From the NCBI RefSeq assembly GCF_003369915.1, contig NC_046675.1, forward strand, positions 2,418,001 to 2,482,000: a stretch of 64,000 nucleotides of DNA, in the 5' to 3' direction. The translations under genes and the position numbers were made by a program. Positions 32,356 to 43,033 of this stretch are shown piece by piece. How positions within the stretch are numbered: position 1 is the stretch's first letter; every line of letters starts with the position of its first letter. The notes under the pieces are model-generated. The model did no database searches and was not told where the DNA came from. It worked only from the letters and a program-made list of their open reading frames with translations. The DNA is from Drosophila miranda (taxonomy: Eukaryota > Arthropoda > Insecta > Diptera > Drosophilidae).

Positions 32356-34605
32356 AGCTCCCCTTTTCCGCAATGGACAAATGTTGAGATGTCAGTGGAA
32401 ATGTAAATGGAAATGGAGCTTAGAGCCGCCTCTGAGAATGTCAATTTGGCGGAATTTCGATGGGAGTTAATTAACGATCGAGTGATCGAATTGCTTGTTT
32501 GGACTGATCGGCAGATCCTCAGTTACAATACTCCTCAATACACAATATACTTGATCCGAGAATGATATCAGAGATACGAGCGGAATAGATCAAGCTGTGA
32601 GTTGAAATAGTTGGATAGAAAGATACAAGAGACAATACGTCTCCTGTGCTGTGCAAACAATAAATTTGATCTAGGATAGATGTAAGGGATGAAGAGGTAG
32701 ATTCTTCGAGCTCCTATTGAACAGCAGATTCTCAATTGATTGATGTGAGACAGATCTCAGCGATGCGATAAGTACAGATAGATTCATCAAGCTCTTACAG
32801 ATCAGCAGATCAACATTGAATGGCACAACACAAACGCAAGTACATACATATAGCTCCGACTCAATGGAAGAACCTCTTCCAGCTCTTCAAACATTCTCCT
32901 CTTCTCTTTTATAATCCCAGCTCTTCCAATTTCTATTTGTAGAATGTAACAATCATTGATGACTGTTTAATAGGCAAACATTTTGGAGTACTTCAGATTG
33001 TGTGGCCGCCTGGAGACTGTCAAGCTCCCTGGTACTTATTGACCACTTGAAGCCTTTCACCATTGCTTCTGCTGCTGCTGCCGCAGACCGGAGCGGAGTT
33101 TGATTCTGGGCCGAAACCGAATCTGAAGCTGAAGCTGGGAACAGTAAGCGCCGACTGGCGACTGGGGACTGCACTCGAAGCTGGGTTTCGTTCGGTTCGG
33201 GCTCCTCAAGTGAGGAACATTAAAGCCTAAGAACAACAAATCGCCTGCTGCTAAATTTCACTGTTTATTTCTTGTGCTTGAGCTGAAATTAAAAGACTAT
33301 AAACAATCGTGAGAATGGCACTTGAACATGTTCAAAACTATAATGGCCTAAAACGAAATGTGCAAGAGAAGCCGCTGACGCTGACGCTGTCGCTGCCGTT
33401 GCCGAAGATGAAGATGAAGATGGGGATGGAGGAGATGGGGGAAACGACAGAGATGGCAAATGGACAAACCAACAAGCTCCACAGCCACAGTCGCAGTCGC
33501 ACAACCAAAGCCAAAGCCAACAAACGGAGCGAGCCATGGACAAGCGGCTAAATGAGCAGACAGTCAATCAACTTTTAGTCAAAAGCAACAGCAACAGCAA
33601 CAACAATCATGACTGGGCCTATGACTATGACGTTGTTGGCATCAAAGAGAAAAGCGCGCGCTCGTCTCGGCTCGGCTCGGCTTGGCTCAATTCAAGCCAA
33701 ACCAAAACGATCACGAGATCTGGCCAGGTCTCTACTCTGCTCTGCTCTGCTCTGCCTTGGCCAAGATGATTTAAACAGAGCACTGCTGCACTGAGAAAAC
33801 TATTACAAAATGATCAAAACAACTAAAACAAAATCAAATCAGCCGAAGACGATGCTCCTCAGATGCTGCTGCTGATGTTGATGCTGATGTCGTGGCGGCC
33901 TGATCTGTTGGACCTGAAGCGGCAATGGGCTATTGCTATGGCGATCGTATCGTATCGGATTGGATCGGTTCGAGACTCGATTACAATAATTACAATCGGC
34001 TACGCGCGATTCACCAAATCACAGCAACAACAAAGTCTCTCTTAGTGGTAGTGTATGAACACATATATCTGCATCTGTATCCGAGTATCTGTGTGTGGCT
34101 GTACACACACACAGAGAGAGAGCGAGAGAGAGAGAGGTACGGGACCAACTATTACGTGCATATAAACAATTTTTATAAGAAATTGAAGCCAAGAAGCAGA
34201 ATTAAAACAAAACTCATCAACGGCATCCACTTCCACATCCACATCCATAGCCAGAACCACGTCGTTGGGGATACGATACCAACACTCACTTGGGAGCTGC
34301 TCACACACACTTACCCACACGCACGAGTCAATTGCTGTGTCTGTTGCTGGGGCTGGAGAAAAGAACCGAACCGAGCAGAAAAGAAAAGAAAAGAACAGAA
34401 CAGAACACGGACAAACGTTCAGACAGAGATCCATCTTCAGCATCTGGGCTCACGCTCAGTTCCCAGTTCGCTGTACCCACTCCCAGCCCCTGCCCCTGCC
34501 CCTGTCTCTATTTGAGCATCAAAACAATCTTCAGCTAACTGATCTGCTCTGCTCCGGCAAAAAGGGCCAACACTCACTCGTTCAGCTATGAGCGTGAGCC
34601 GGGTA

Positions 34606-34793
34606 TTAGGGATGTCAATAACTTTTAAATGATCGATTTGTCGATTTTCAATCAATTTTTACGATTTTCGCTTAATCGAAGACAAAATTAGTTCTGAAGT
34701 GGAAGATCCCTTCTATTTTTGTATGTATCATAGAGATAGAAGTAAGGATGAAGTATAGATGAAAAATAGTTACATGGGTTTGTACATCCCTAA
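34606..34793. mobile_element. Candidate 188 bp MITE with TTAGGGATGT terminal inverted repeats
   Basis: TTAGGGATGT at 34606-34615 and its perfect reverse complement ACATCCCTAA at 34784-34793 bound an AT-rich segment with several TCGATT/AATCGA words. I could not identify a target-site duplication, so it may be an old or truncated hAT-like copy. Confidence 0.4.
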
Positions 34794-34985
34794 ATCTTTG
34801 GTAACAGCTCTGTGGCTACCGTGAAAGGAAAGGGTTCGATTCAGCTACAAGCGATTAAGCTGTGTATCTACTAGGCTCCATTTGGCAAAGCGAATCGGGC
34901 AAAACGAGAAATTGAAAAGACAGTTACAACGTCATAATGAAGCTCGGGTCTTCCTCCGGCCCGCTCCCCTTTCATCGGGGCGGCC

Positions 34986-35012
34986 CTGTGCCTGTGCCTG
35001 TGCCTGTGCCTG
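34986..35012. repeat. Hexamer repeat (TGTGCC)n
   Basis: Four tandem TGTGCC units; simple repeat. Confidence 0.8.
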
Positions 35013-37220
35013 GCCATGCCATGCCCCCTCTCTCTGTGTGAGTGACGACCGCGAGAGCTGTGGCAAAAGTTTACAAAAATCCACAGCAACCGCATGCTAC
35101 ACATAAACACACACACACACCCTGACAGGCAGGCCCGATCGTGATGTTGTTGTATATAGGGGAGCATTGGCTTTTTTTGCGAGATTGAAAAGTACATGGC
35201 AACCAGAATGAGAACCTGAAAGATAAGAGAGAAGAGAGCAGCTTGTTTCACGTTCATTTGATTCTGACGATCGATCAGCTGTTCTGCTTACTGGCAAAAA
35301 ATCGTGATGATTCGCCCATATTCAACCCATATTATCCCTCTTCGAATCGATTAATTTTTGATATACTATGTACATATAAATCTGATTGTTTCCTTACAAT
35401 AAATTCTGGAGTCCAGACCAACACTGCAGCAGATGTAACTGCACAGCCTCACGGTTCTTCTGTTCTGTTCTGCTCTGCCTTCGCTTCTAGCCGCAGGCAC
35501 GCACACAATCACCAACTACATGCATTGCCCCCACACACACACCTACGGTACATGGTGCACTTACATTGCAACTGGCTTTTGGTCTATAATTCTTGTTTCT
35601 GGTTTTCGTGCTGCCAAGATAAGGAGTGGGACATGGCCAGCGCAAAGCGTACAGCGCACAGCGCAGCATCATCGTCGTCATCATCATTATCATGGAGCCG
35701 ATGGTGGAGCCGAGCCGCGATGGGGCAACAGGAAACTACAGCAGCATGGCGCTTTGTCTCTTCTCCCAGGAGAAGAGGAAGCGGACCAGTAATATTTACA
35801 TTTATTGCAAAATTATGCATACTTTTTTGCTGTTTGTATGCAGGCATTTTTATTTGCAGACCATCTTTTTTGCGAATAATCAACCTAAGAATGTATGGCT
35901 ATGCTGTGCTACGCTATTATTCCAATATGTCATTGCAGCTTTGTCAGTGCGCTGCCCAACACTGGCAAATAGAGTTGCTTTAAATTGAACAATCAACGCC
36001 GCGCCATTGACTTGGAAAAATCAACAACGCCATATATTAATGAGTTTGTAATTTGAATAAAATTTATGACGTGAACCCATTTCTATGAGGTCGTGCAATC
36101 TCTCTGTGGTTTCCAAGTCTCCTTCCTCATTTGCCTCTTTCTTTATTTCTCTCCGTTTTGGACTCGGGGGGAAAAGCGTTGCGATTGCTACTAATGGCCG
36201 GAGATTTTCATGGAAAGTTGGTGCGGTTGCTTGTTGCTTTTTCTTGTTTTATGAAAATTTCACGCTAGTCGAAAAGAATTATTAATTGCGCAGCAGCAAA
36301 GGCAACCACCACCACCACCACCGCAACCACCGCAACCACACCATGGCACACAAAAATCCAAAAAGTGGGAATTATGCATCGCTGCGCAGAAGCAGAACGC
36401 AGTACAAACAGTCACACACACACACACAGACACATCACACTCACACACATAGAAAAATGAAAAAAACAGCAGTCTGTAAGCGCATGTAAAAATATGGTAA
36501 ACATGGAAATACGTAATAACAGTGTAACAATAAAGGGAAATATAAAATCAGGTACAAATTTCCACCAAAAACAGTTTACATCGCTCGCTCCGTCGACGTC
36601 GGGGGGCCGTTGAGCTGCAATCTAACTGACGACTACAGACGGAATACTGGGACTGGGGGATGGGGCTGGGGTTGGGGCTTTGGCCTGACTTTGACGATTT
36701 CGTGGTCACACAGTGTGAAGAATGGCTAGGAAATATTGTATGCACCGTTGTTTGGTGGGCTGTTACAGATTTACAGATTATTGCGCCAGATAACAAATGA
36801 AAGTGCCCGGCATTTGTTGCTCCGCTGGCTGGGGTTGTGAGTGGATGAAGAAAACGCAGGAGGAGGTGATTGCCACAACAAAAGAAACACAAAGTTGATT
36901 CAACAATTTCCTTTTTTTTTATCTGTAAGAGAGTTTCTGATTCCTACAGAATAACAGTAATTTTGGGTGGGTTTTGTTTTACATATGGTTTATGAAGAAA
37001 TATCGTAGATCGTGGATAAGCAGCGAAGCTGCGCTTCAGCAATTTTCAGCTCGAAAAAGTGCTTAAGCTAATAAATCATTTGCAGTAACCCTGATTTGTT
37101 AGATCTGACAATTGCTTGGAAACTCTATCCCCCGGAAAAAGTTGTACAGCACTGGCCGAACGAAGAAAAAAGAATTTTGTATCGCCCGTGAAAAGATTTT
37201 GGGAAAAGAAAAGTGTAGTC

Positions 37221-38252
37221 ATGGCTAACAAATTTGGACACGCTATCTCGAAGCTAATGCAGCTTTCCAAGGGCTATCTGAAACGCTCACCCGTGCGCCC
37301 AAAGTCTAGGTTTTCGGCTCCCAACTGGATCCCGGGACGTTCAAAATGGCTGGCTTTCGGTGCTCTGACCGGCGGACTGGGGGCGCTGCTATACGCCCTG
37401 GATGCGAGTGTGGATGCCTCGCACGACTGTGTGCACCCACCGAAGCAGTTTTGGAACCATAAGGGTCTACTGTCGGCCCTCGACAAGGAGGCTGTACGCC
37501 GCGGCTACCAGGTGTACAAGGAGGTGTGCTCCTCGTGCCACTCACTGCAGTACATTGCGTACCGCAATCTGGTCAACAATTGCATGACCGAAGCGGAGGC
37601 GAAGGCGCAGGCCGAGCAGGTGATGGTAAAGGATGGACCCGACGAGAACGGCGAGTACTTTGAGCGCCCGGGCAAGCTGTCCGACTATTTGCCGTCGCCC
37701 TATCCGAACGAGGACGCCGCTCGCTCGGCCAACAACGGAGCCTATCCGCCGGACCTGAGCTACATCGTTTCCGCCCGCAAGGGCGGCGAGGACTACATTT
37801 TTGCACTGCTGACTGGCTACTGTGATCCGCCAGCTGGGTTCGTGCTGCGCGACGGCCAGTACTTCAATCCCTACTTCTCTGGCGGCGCCATATCGATGGG
37901 TCAGGTCATCAACAACGAGGTTGTGACCTACGCTGACGAGGAGGTTGCCCCATCGGGGTCCCAGATTGCAAAGGATGTGGTCACGTTCCTCAAGTGGACC
38001 TCGGAGCCGGAGTCAGATGAGCGCAAGCTGTTGCTGATCAGGGTGTTCCTCATTTGTTCATTCCTGATTGGACTCAGCTACTACATCAAGCGCCATAAGT
38101 GGTCGGCGTTGAAGTCACGCAAGATTTTCTACGTGCCGGAGGTCAATGGAAACGGAAATGGAAATGGCCAGAGCAAGGGAAACGGCCATGGCAATGCAAA
38201 GGCCAAGACCGATGAAGCTTGCCCCAAACATGAGCACAACAAGAAGAAGTGA
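37221..38252 (+). CDS. Cyt-c1L: Cytochrome c1-like heme protein (single-exon paralogue)
   Basis: A single exon of 343 aa. The ATG at 37221 is the first true start; the open frame extends 35 codons upstream but lacks ATG. Residues 1-60 are basic with a hydrophobic segment (WLAFGALTGGLGALLYAL), as in the bipartite mitochondrial presequence. The covalent heme site is CSSCH (Cys103, Cys106, His107), followed by cytochrome c1 blocks such as KLSDYLPSPYPNE, NNGAYPPDLS and FNPYFSGGAISM with the axial Met. A C-terminal membrane helix (LIRVFLICSFLIGLSYYI) anchors it in the inner membrane. Cytochrome c1 passes electrons from the Rieske centre to cytochrome c in complex III. The lack of introns and the Asn/Gly-rich tail (EVNGNGNGNGQSKG) mark it as the diverged copy known in flies as testis-biased, not the housekeeping gene. 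Confidence 0.92.
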   Translation: MANKFGHAISKLMQLSKGYLKRSPVRPKSRFSAPNWIPGRSKWLAFGALTGGLGALLYALDASVDASHDCVHPPKQFWNHKGLLSALDKEAVRRGYQVYKEVCSSCHSLQYIAYRNLVNNCMTEAEAKAQAEQVMVKDGPDENGEYFERPGKLSDYLPSPYPNEDAARSANNGAYPPDLSYIVSARKGGEDYIFALLTGYCDPPAGFVLRDGQYFNPYFSGGAISMGQVINNEVVTYADEEVAPSGSQIAKDVVTFLKWTSEPESDERKLLLIRVFLICSFLIGLSYYIKRHKWSALKSRKIFYVPEVNGNGNGNGQSKGNGHGNAKAKTDEACPKHEHNKKK

Positions 38253-38340
38253 AATGGCAAGAATAACGACGGAGATTGCAAGCCCAAGTAATCATCATAT
38301 ACTCAAATATTCATTAAATTATTTTCTAATTCGTACAAAA

Positions 38341-38346
38341 AATAAA
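38341..38346 (+). terminator. poly(A) signal of Cyt-c1L
   Basis: AATAAA 89 bp after the stop; an ATTAAA variant precedes it at about 38313. Confidence 0.6.
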
Positions 38347-39061
38347 CATGTTCAAAAACAATAATTCACCGCGCGCTGCAATCGATAACAAGCGATAGAC
38401 AATCCAGGGCGCCACGAAAATAAATAAATAATAAAATACCAAATTCTTATTTTTACTTTCCAACTCTATTGAGCCGACGGTATATTTAGGTATATAATGG
38501 TATATTTTTATCAAATTCTTCTATTAAATTCAATTTTAAAAGATATATAAAGAACTAGTGATATAGAAATTTCCATCCGCAGGTTTTTTTAACATTCAGC
38601 ATTACCCCTCAACATGACGCGGGATGCGCAACATTCGGCATACCCTATGGAAAAGGATATTATAGAATTGAGAAAATGTTTGTCATCTCAAGCTCCAAAA
38701 TAAGCAGAAACTAGTCAGGCTCTGGTTTAAAGCTATTTCAACGATATTTTTCGGCTTGTTGTCTTCTTACAGAGACCAAGAATAGGTATCGGGATCGAGA
38801 TATGTATATATATACAAGAAATTAACCATATGCATGAATATGTCAAAAACAAATCAATATAAGATAACAATCATTATTAAGTACGTTTTCAAACAATTTT
38901 AAAACAGTATCCACATATTAAATTAATGAAGTAGGGTATACACCGGTGACATGAAAAATACCTTCAAATACCAGTAACATTGACATGACAACACTGCGAC
39001 CGTTTTTTTGTTGACCTTTTTTCCTTTAATCCTTGCTGTAGTCAAAACAAAATAAATGGGG

Positions 39062-39387
39062 GTACTTAAATGTAGCTAATCTTGTAGAACATTTATTCAT
39101 CAATGATTTAAAATTATGTGGGCAGAGCTAAGGGTTTTAGTTAGTCAGCATTATTCAACGAAATATCAAAATTGAGCAATAGAAACGATTTTTTTCTTAC
39201 GTTTTATTTGTTTACCTTTTTCGCTAAAACCTTTATTTAGACAAAATCCAATAAAAGCAAGTATTTAAAATAAGCCAGTCAAATAGAAAATTGATTGATT
39301 AATCGGATAAAATTATGTGGGCAGGGCTGCGAGACCTATCTGGCTATTAATATTCGACGGAATATCATAACCGAGGAATATGTATGA
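39062..39387 (+). repeat. Tandem pair of the dispersed repeat (copies A and B)
   Basis: AAATTATGTG occurs at 39111 and again at 39310, a period of about 199 bp; flanking words (TTTTTTnGTTnACCTTTTT, CAAnTATTCAACGAAATATC versus TTCGACGGAATATC) repeat with the same order. Copy B (39258-39387) is close to copy C at 13123-13250, copy A (39062-39182) is more diverged. Confidence 0.7.
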
Positions 39388-39510
39388 TGGAACTTGGATA
39401 ATTCGGAGTGAGTAACTGAACACTGTTTATTTATTTTTCTTCAGAACACGGGCCCGGCGACGCGAGTGGACAAAAACAAAACAAAAACAGTCGAAACAGA
39501 CCCACTAAAA

Positions 39511-40169
39511 ATGACAACGAGTCCTTCCAGCAGGTTTATGAAATGTCTGCAATATGCGGCACACCAACATCGGGACCAGCGGCGCAAGGTAAGGGAAACT
39601 AACCGGGTCTATAGCGATTGTATTGAGCGACAATTTGATTTGTTATAGGATCCCCCGCAAACGCCGTATGTAAATCATGTGATAAATGTGAGTACGATTC
39701 TGGCTGTGGAGGCTTGTATTGAGGATGAGGCCGTGCTAATGGCCGGCCTGCTCCACGATGTGGTGGAGGACACGGACGCGACGTTTGCAGACGTGGAGCA
39801 ATTGTTTGGCGGCGATGTCTGTGGTCTGGTTCGCGAGGTGACCGACGACAAATCGCTGGAGAAGCAGGAACGCAAGCGTTTGCAAATCGCCAATGCGGCC
39901 AAGACGAGCCCCAGGGCTAAGCTCATCAAGCTGGCTGATAAGCTGGACAATCTAAGGGACTTGCTGGTCAACACGCCGCAGGGATGGACGGAGGTAAGCA
40001 GAGCTGCCGCCACAGAAAAGCATTCTAAGCAATCCCCCCTTTTCCATCACAGGAACGTCGGGAGCTGTACTTCGTTTGGGCCAAGCAGGTGGTGGACAAT
40101 CTGCGCGGCACCAATGCCAACCTGGAACTCAAGCTGGACGAGATCTTCAGACAGCGCGGGCTTTTGTAA
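39511..40169 (+). CDS. Mesh1: Metazoan SpoT homologue 1: (p)ppGpp hydrolase / NADPH phosphatase
   Basis: Exons 39511..39588, 39649..39993 and 40053..40169 encode 179 aa, the same length as the fly protein; all phases are zero. It is a one-domain HD hydrolase: His36 (VNHVINVS), the HD pair His62-Asp63 in LLHDVVEDTDA, and the conserved ADKLDNLRDL helix near residue 120 provide the manganese site. C-terminal FRQRGLL is conserved. The family removes the 3'-pyrophosphate of ppGpp in vitro and dephosphorylates NADPH in cells, linking starvation and redox stress. The start is the first ATG of the frame, directly before the conserved FMKCLQYAA helix. It is tail-to-tail with Psat, stops separated by 20 bp. 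Confidence 0.97.
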
Positions 40170-40189
40170 ATATAAATCAACAAGATGTC

Positions 40190-41425
40190 TTATTTTTTAT
40201 TGTTTTTGTAAAACTCCACCATGAGATTTGCCAGCTGCTGCGTCTCCTCCAGGGTGACGGCATTGTACAGCGATGCACGTATACCGCCCACTGAGCGGTG
40301 GCCCTTCAGCTGGATCATGCCATCAGCCTCGGCCTTGGCCAGAAACTCCTGCTCCAGTGCATCATTGCCGGCGGCGCTGCCAATTCGGAATGGAACGTTC
40401 ATGTGGGAGCGCACATTCGAGTCCACGGGGCAGTAATAGAAGCCGTTGGACTTATCGATGGTCTCATAGATGAGCTGCGACTTGGCGTTGGCCAGCTTGG
40501 ACATGCCAGCGATGCCGCCATTTCGCTTGATCCACTTGAAAACCAAGCCCATCACGTAGATGCTGCAAAGAACGGAGCACGGATTAGCATTGGGAAAAAA
40601 GACAGAAAGCCTGGAAACCTACACAAATGTGGGTGGGGTGTTCATCAGGGAGCTGTTCTTGTCCATCAGTTGGAAGTTCAGGATGGATGGTGTGCTCTTC
40701 AGATGCTTGCCAATCAGATCCTCGCGCACAATTATCACTGTTGTGCCCGCTGGTCCAATGTTCTTCTGTGCGCCGGCAAATATTACCCCAAACTTGGCAA
40801 CATCGATGGGCCGCGAAAGGAAGTTGGACGACATATCAGCCACCAGCGGCACATCGGCCGGCACTTCTGGCACAAAGTCAAATTCAACGCCCTCGACTGT
40901 CTCGTTGTCGCAGTAGTAGACATACGAGGCCTTGGGGTCCAGCTTCCAGCTGTTCTGTCGGGGCACGGATATGTACTTGGCCGCCTTGGGAAGAACGGCA
41001 TTCACCTTGCCGTACTGGGCCGCCTCCTTGGCTGCCTTCTCTGACCATGAGCCGGTAATGACGTAATCGGCGGTGCCAGTGACACCAATCAGATTGAGGG
41101 CGACGGCAGCAAACTGCCCGGTGCCACCGCCCTGCATCAGAAGAACCCTGTAGTTGCTGGGGATGTTGAGGAGCTCGCGGAGATCGTTGATGGCCGTCTC
41201 CTGGATCTTGCCGTAGCTGCTGGAACGGTGGGACATTTCCATAACCGATATGCCGCTGCCATTGCAGTCAAGAAGATTTGCCTGCACCTCCTTCAGAACC
41301 TACGGAATCAGGGCGAATCAGGAAGACCGAAAATCGGTTAGAACTGGTATGAAATATTCTCGTCTGACCATGCGGCTGACCTCCTCGGGCAATTTGGCGG
41401 GACCGGCGGCGAAATTGATAACCAT
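40190..41425 (-). CDS. Psat: Phosphoserine aminotransferase
   Basis: Minus-strand exons 41425..41381, 41299..40623 and 40562..40190 encode 364 aa, the usual family length. The start [15 protein letters not shown] gives the GPAKLP motif, joined to [26 protein letters not shown]; the PLP lysine lies in [11 protein letters not shown], and the C-terminus has [15 protein letters not shown]. The enzyme converts 3-phosphohydroxypyruvate plus glutamate to phosphoserine, the second step of serine synthesis, in the cytosol. The first donor would be GTCAGC, a weak site; using the GTCAGA nine bases later would insert three residues (VSR/M), so the exact exon 1 end is less sure than the rest. Its stop codon overlaps its own AATAAA-like word, so its 3' end must overlap the Mesh1 last exon. 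Confidence 0.95.
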
Positions 41426-43033
41426 ACTGAAGCTTTTGCGATCTGTGAACCTGTCTCCGGCAAGACACGACTGAAAGTGTTGGAGCTGCTCCCAACGCTG
41501 CTGCCGCCGTCACTCGTTCGTGCTGATAAACGAAATGGCAGAAAGAACAGCAACAAGTCAATGTAAACTGAAAAAAAGCGTGTGGGGGCAAAACAGACTT
41601 CGGCTGGACAACGAACTCGCATTGTCCAGGGGCGTACTGCGCGCGATGGAGGTGGATCGCTGCATTGCTCGTGCACACCGAATGCGCCCCTGCACCGCCG
41701 GAGAAGCCAGACAATAAAGGCAGATGCAGCGAATTCGATCAAAACAAGTCGCCAAAAGTCGTCTGCGGTCGACGTCAGACGCCGACTGCAACGCACGAAA
41801 ACAACATGCGATTCTCCGCCACTCTACTCCCCACTTTCGAGGTGGGTTGCCATGCACCGTTTGCTGGAGGGAGACGAAAACAACTTGAATTCCAGTAAAC
41901 AAGCTTCGGGTTGATTGTGCACGTGTGTGTGCGTACAGTAGAGCATCGCTTTAACGTCATGCACATGTATTTTTTTACAAGTAACAACTTATCAGGTAAT
42001 TCGCTCCGGCCAACTGATTGCGACCTACCGCTACTTTGATTTGTCTATTGAACAGTATAGTTTTGTAAATCATTCTCATTACCACAGCAATCATTGCCGC
42101 AAGTAACTTTGAACCTTCTCCCGATTATGTCATTACGGTTTAAAAGCTTTAAGTTAAGTGTGCTTATAGATTTGTATAGTCAAGTCTGCCTTTTCTTTCA
42201 AGTATTCAATTTTCTTAAGTCTATCTTTGGAATCAATATATACATATGAATGAGAATATTGGAAATTGAAGGCCTGCAATTAAGTATGAAAATATGTACA
42301 GTAATGCTTCCCTATACGTATGAAATTTTGTTAATAATTTTATGAAATATTTCTATTGAGCAAAAATTCTCGGAACTTGTTTATGGCTGGTCCCACTCTC
42401 AAGTGATTTCTTATCCGCTTCCTCTGATAAGATGCCAGTAGTTAAAGGGTAGGGCATATAAAGGCCTGGAATATATAGGAATTTCACTAGCCATCTGGCT
42501 ACGGCCTGTGCCTTAATTACTTTATCGCCATAGTCCGGCCCAGTCTCTATTCATAGCCGGCATGAAAGGTGCTTAAAGTTTCCAATTTACTGGCTGGGCC
42601 AAAACAAATTTCCAATGAGAAGCTGGCCAACGTGTCTGGAAACTTAAACGTGTTCGGCTCGTGCGTCCGATTGCGGCCTAGTGTGGGTGGGTCAGTCGGG
42701 CGCACTGGTGGCTTGGTACGAGTTCTCGGATGTGGGAGGGCCTGTCGGCCATGGTTCTGCAAGTGTGTGTGTGTATGTACATATATATGTGTGTGTAGCT
42801 CTGGTCAATTCATAAACGTTAAGCCAAAAAGTCAATAATTTTGCTCTGTAATGTTGATTGCACAGCTCAGTGGGGGGCTTGGCCCAAAGACGTCCGTCCG
42901 TCCGTCCGCCAAATGGGAATTTGAAAAATCTTCAAACAACAATTTCCTTTTGACTAATTAAGGTTTTAAAGATTTATTGCCCAGTACAGGGTATATACGA
43001 GTACAGCTGTTATAAATAAGTACATAATTTTCG
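41426..43033. other. Intergenic region between Psat and the Reeler gene
   Basis: Contains the Psat 5' flank, AT-rich DNA, a TATAAAGG word near 42460 without a credible following gene, a CCGT tetramer repeat at 42891-42909 and the 3' UTR of the Reeler gene (reverse AATAAA at 42973-42978). No protein gene seen. Confidence 0.55.
42973..42978 (-). terminator. poly(A) signal of the Reeler-domain gene
   Basis: TTTATT on plus, AATAAA on minus, 56 bp past the stop at 43034. Confidence 0.6.

Larger units (their letters stand above)
20749..37220. other. 16.5 kb non-coding interval
   Basis: No open reading frame here shows family motifs, codon bias or splice logic that I can support. The DNA is a mix of CA/TG, CAG/CTG, pentamer and hexamer repeats, GAGA tracts, homeodomain-like AT-rich words and degenerate transposon-like pieces. 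A zone at 26.1-28.1 kb has promoter and Polycomb-element-like motif density. The interval could hold distal promoters of the phospholipase gene, enhancers or long non-coding RNAs; the sequence alone does not decide. Confidence 0.6.
38253..39510. promoter_or_regulatory. Mesh1 upstream region
   Basis: Apart from the Cyt-c1L 3' UTR this has no coding signal. GGTATATTT-type boxes (Motif 6-like) cluster at about 38478-38510 and ATCGATA/GCGATAG words lie near 38383-38397, so promoter activity there is possible. From about 39000 the DNA is a tandem pair of the dispersed repeat described separately, directly before the Mesh1 exon. Confidence 0.45.

Noticed and set aside
42459-42466. TATAAAGG box as promoter of a new gene
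   Set aside because: No open frame with a true ATG and protein-like composition follows before the Reeler gene.
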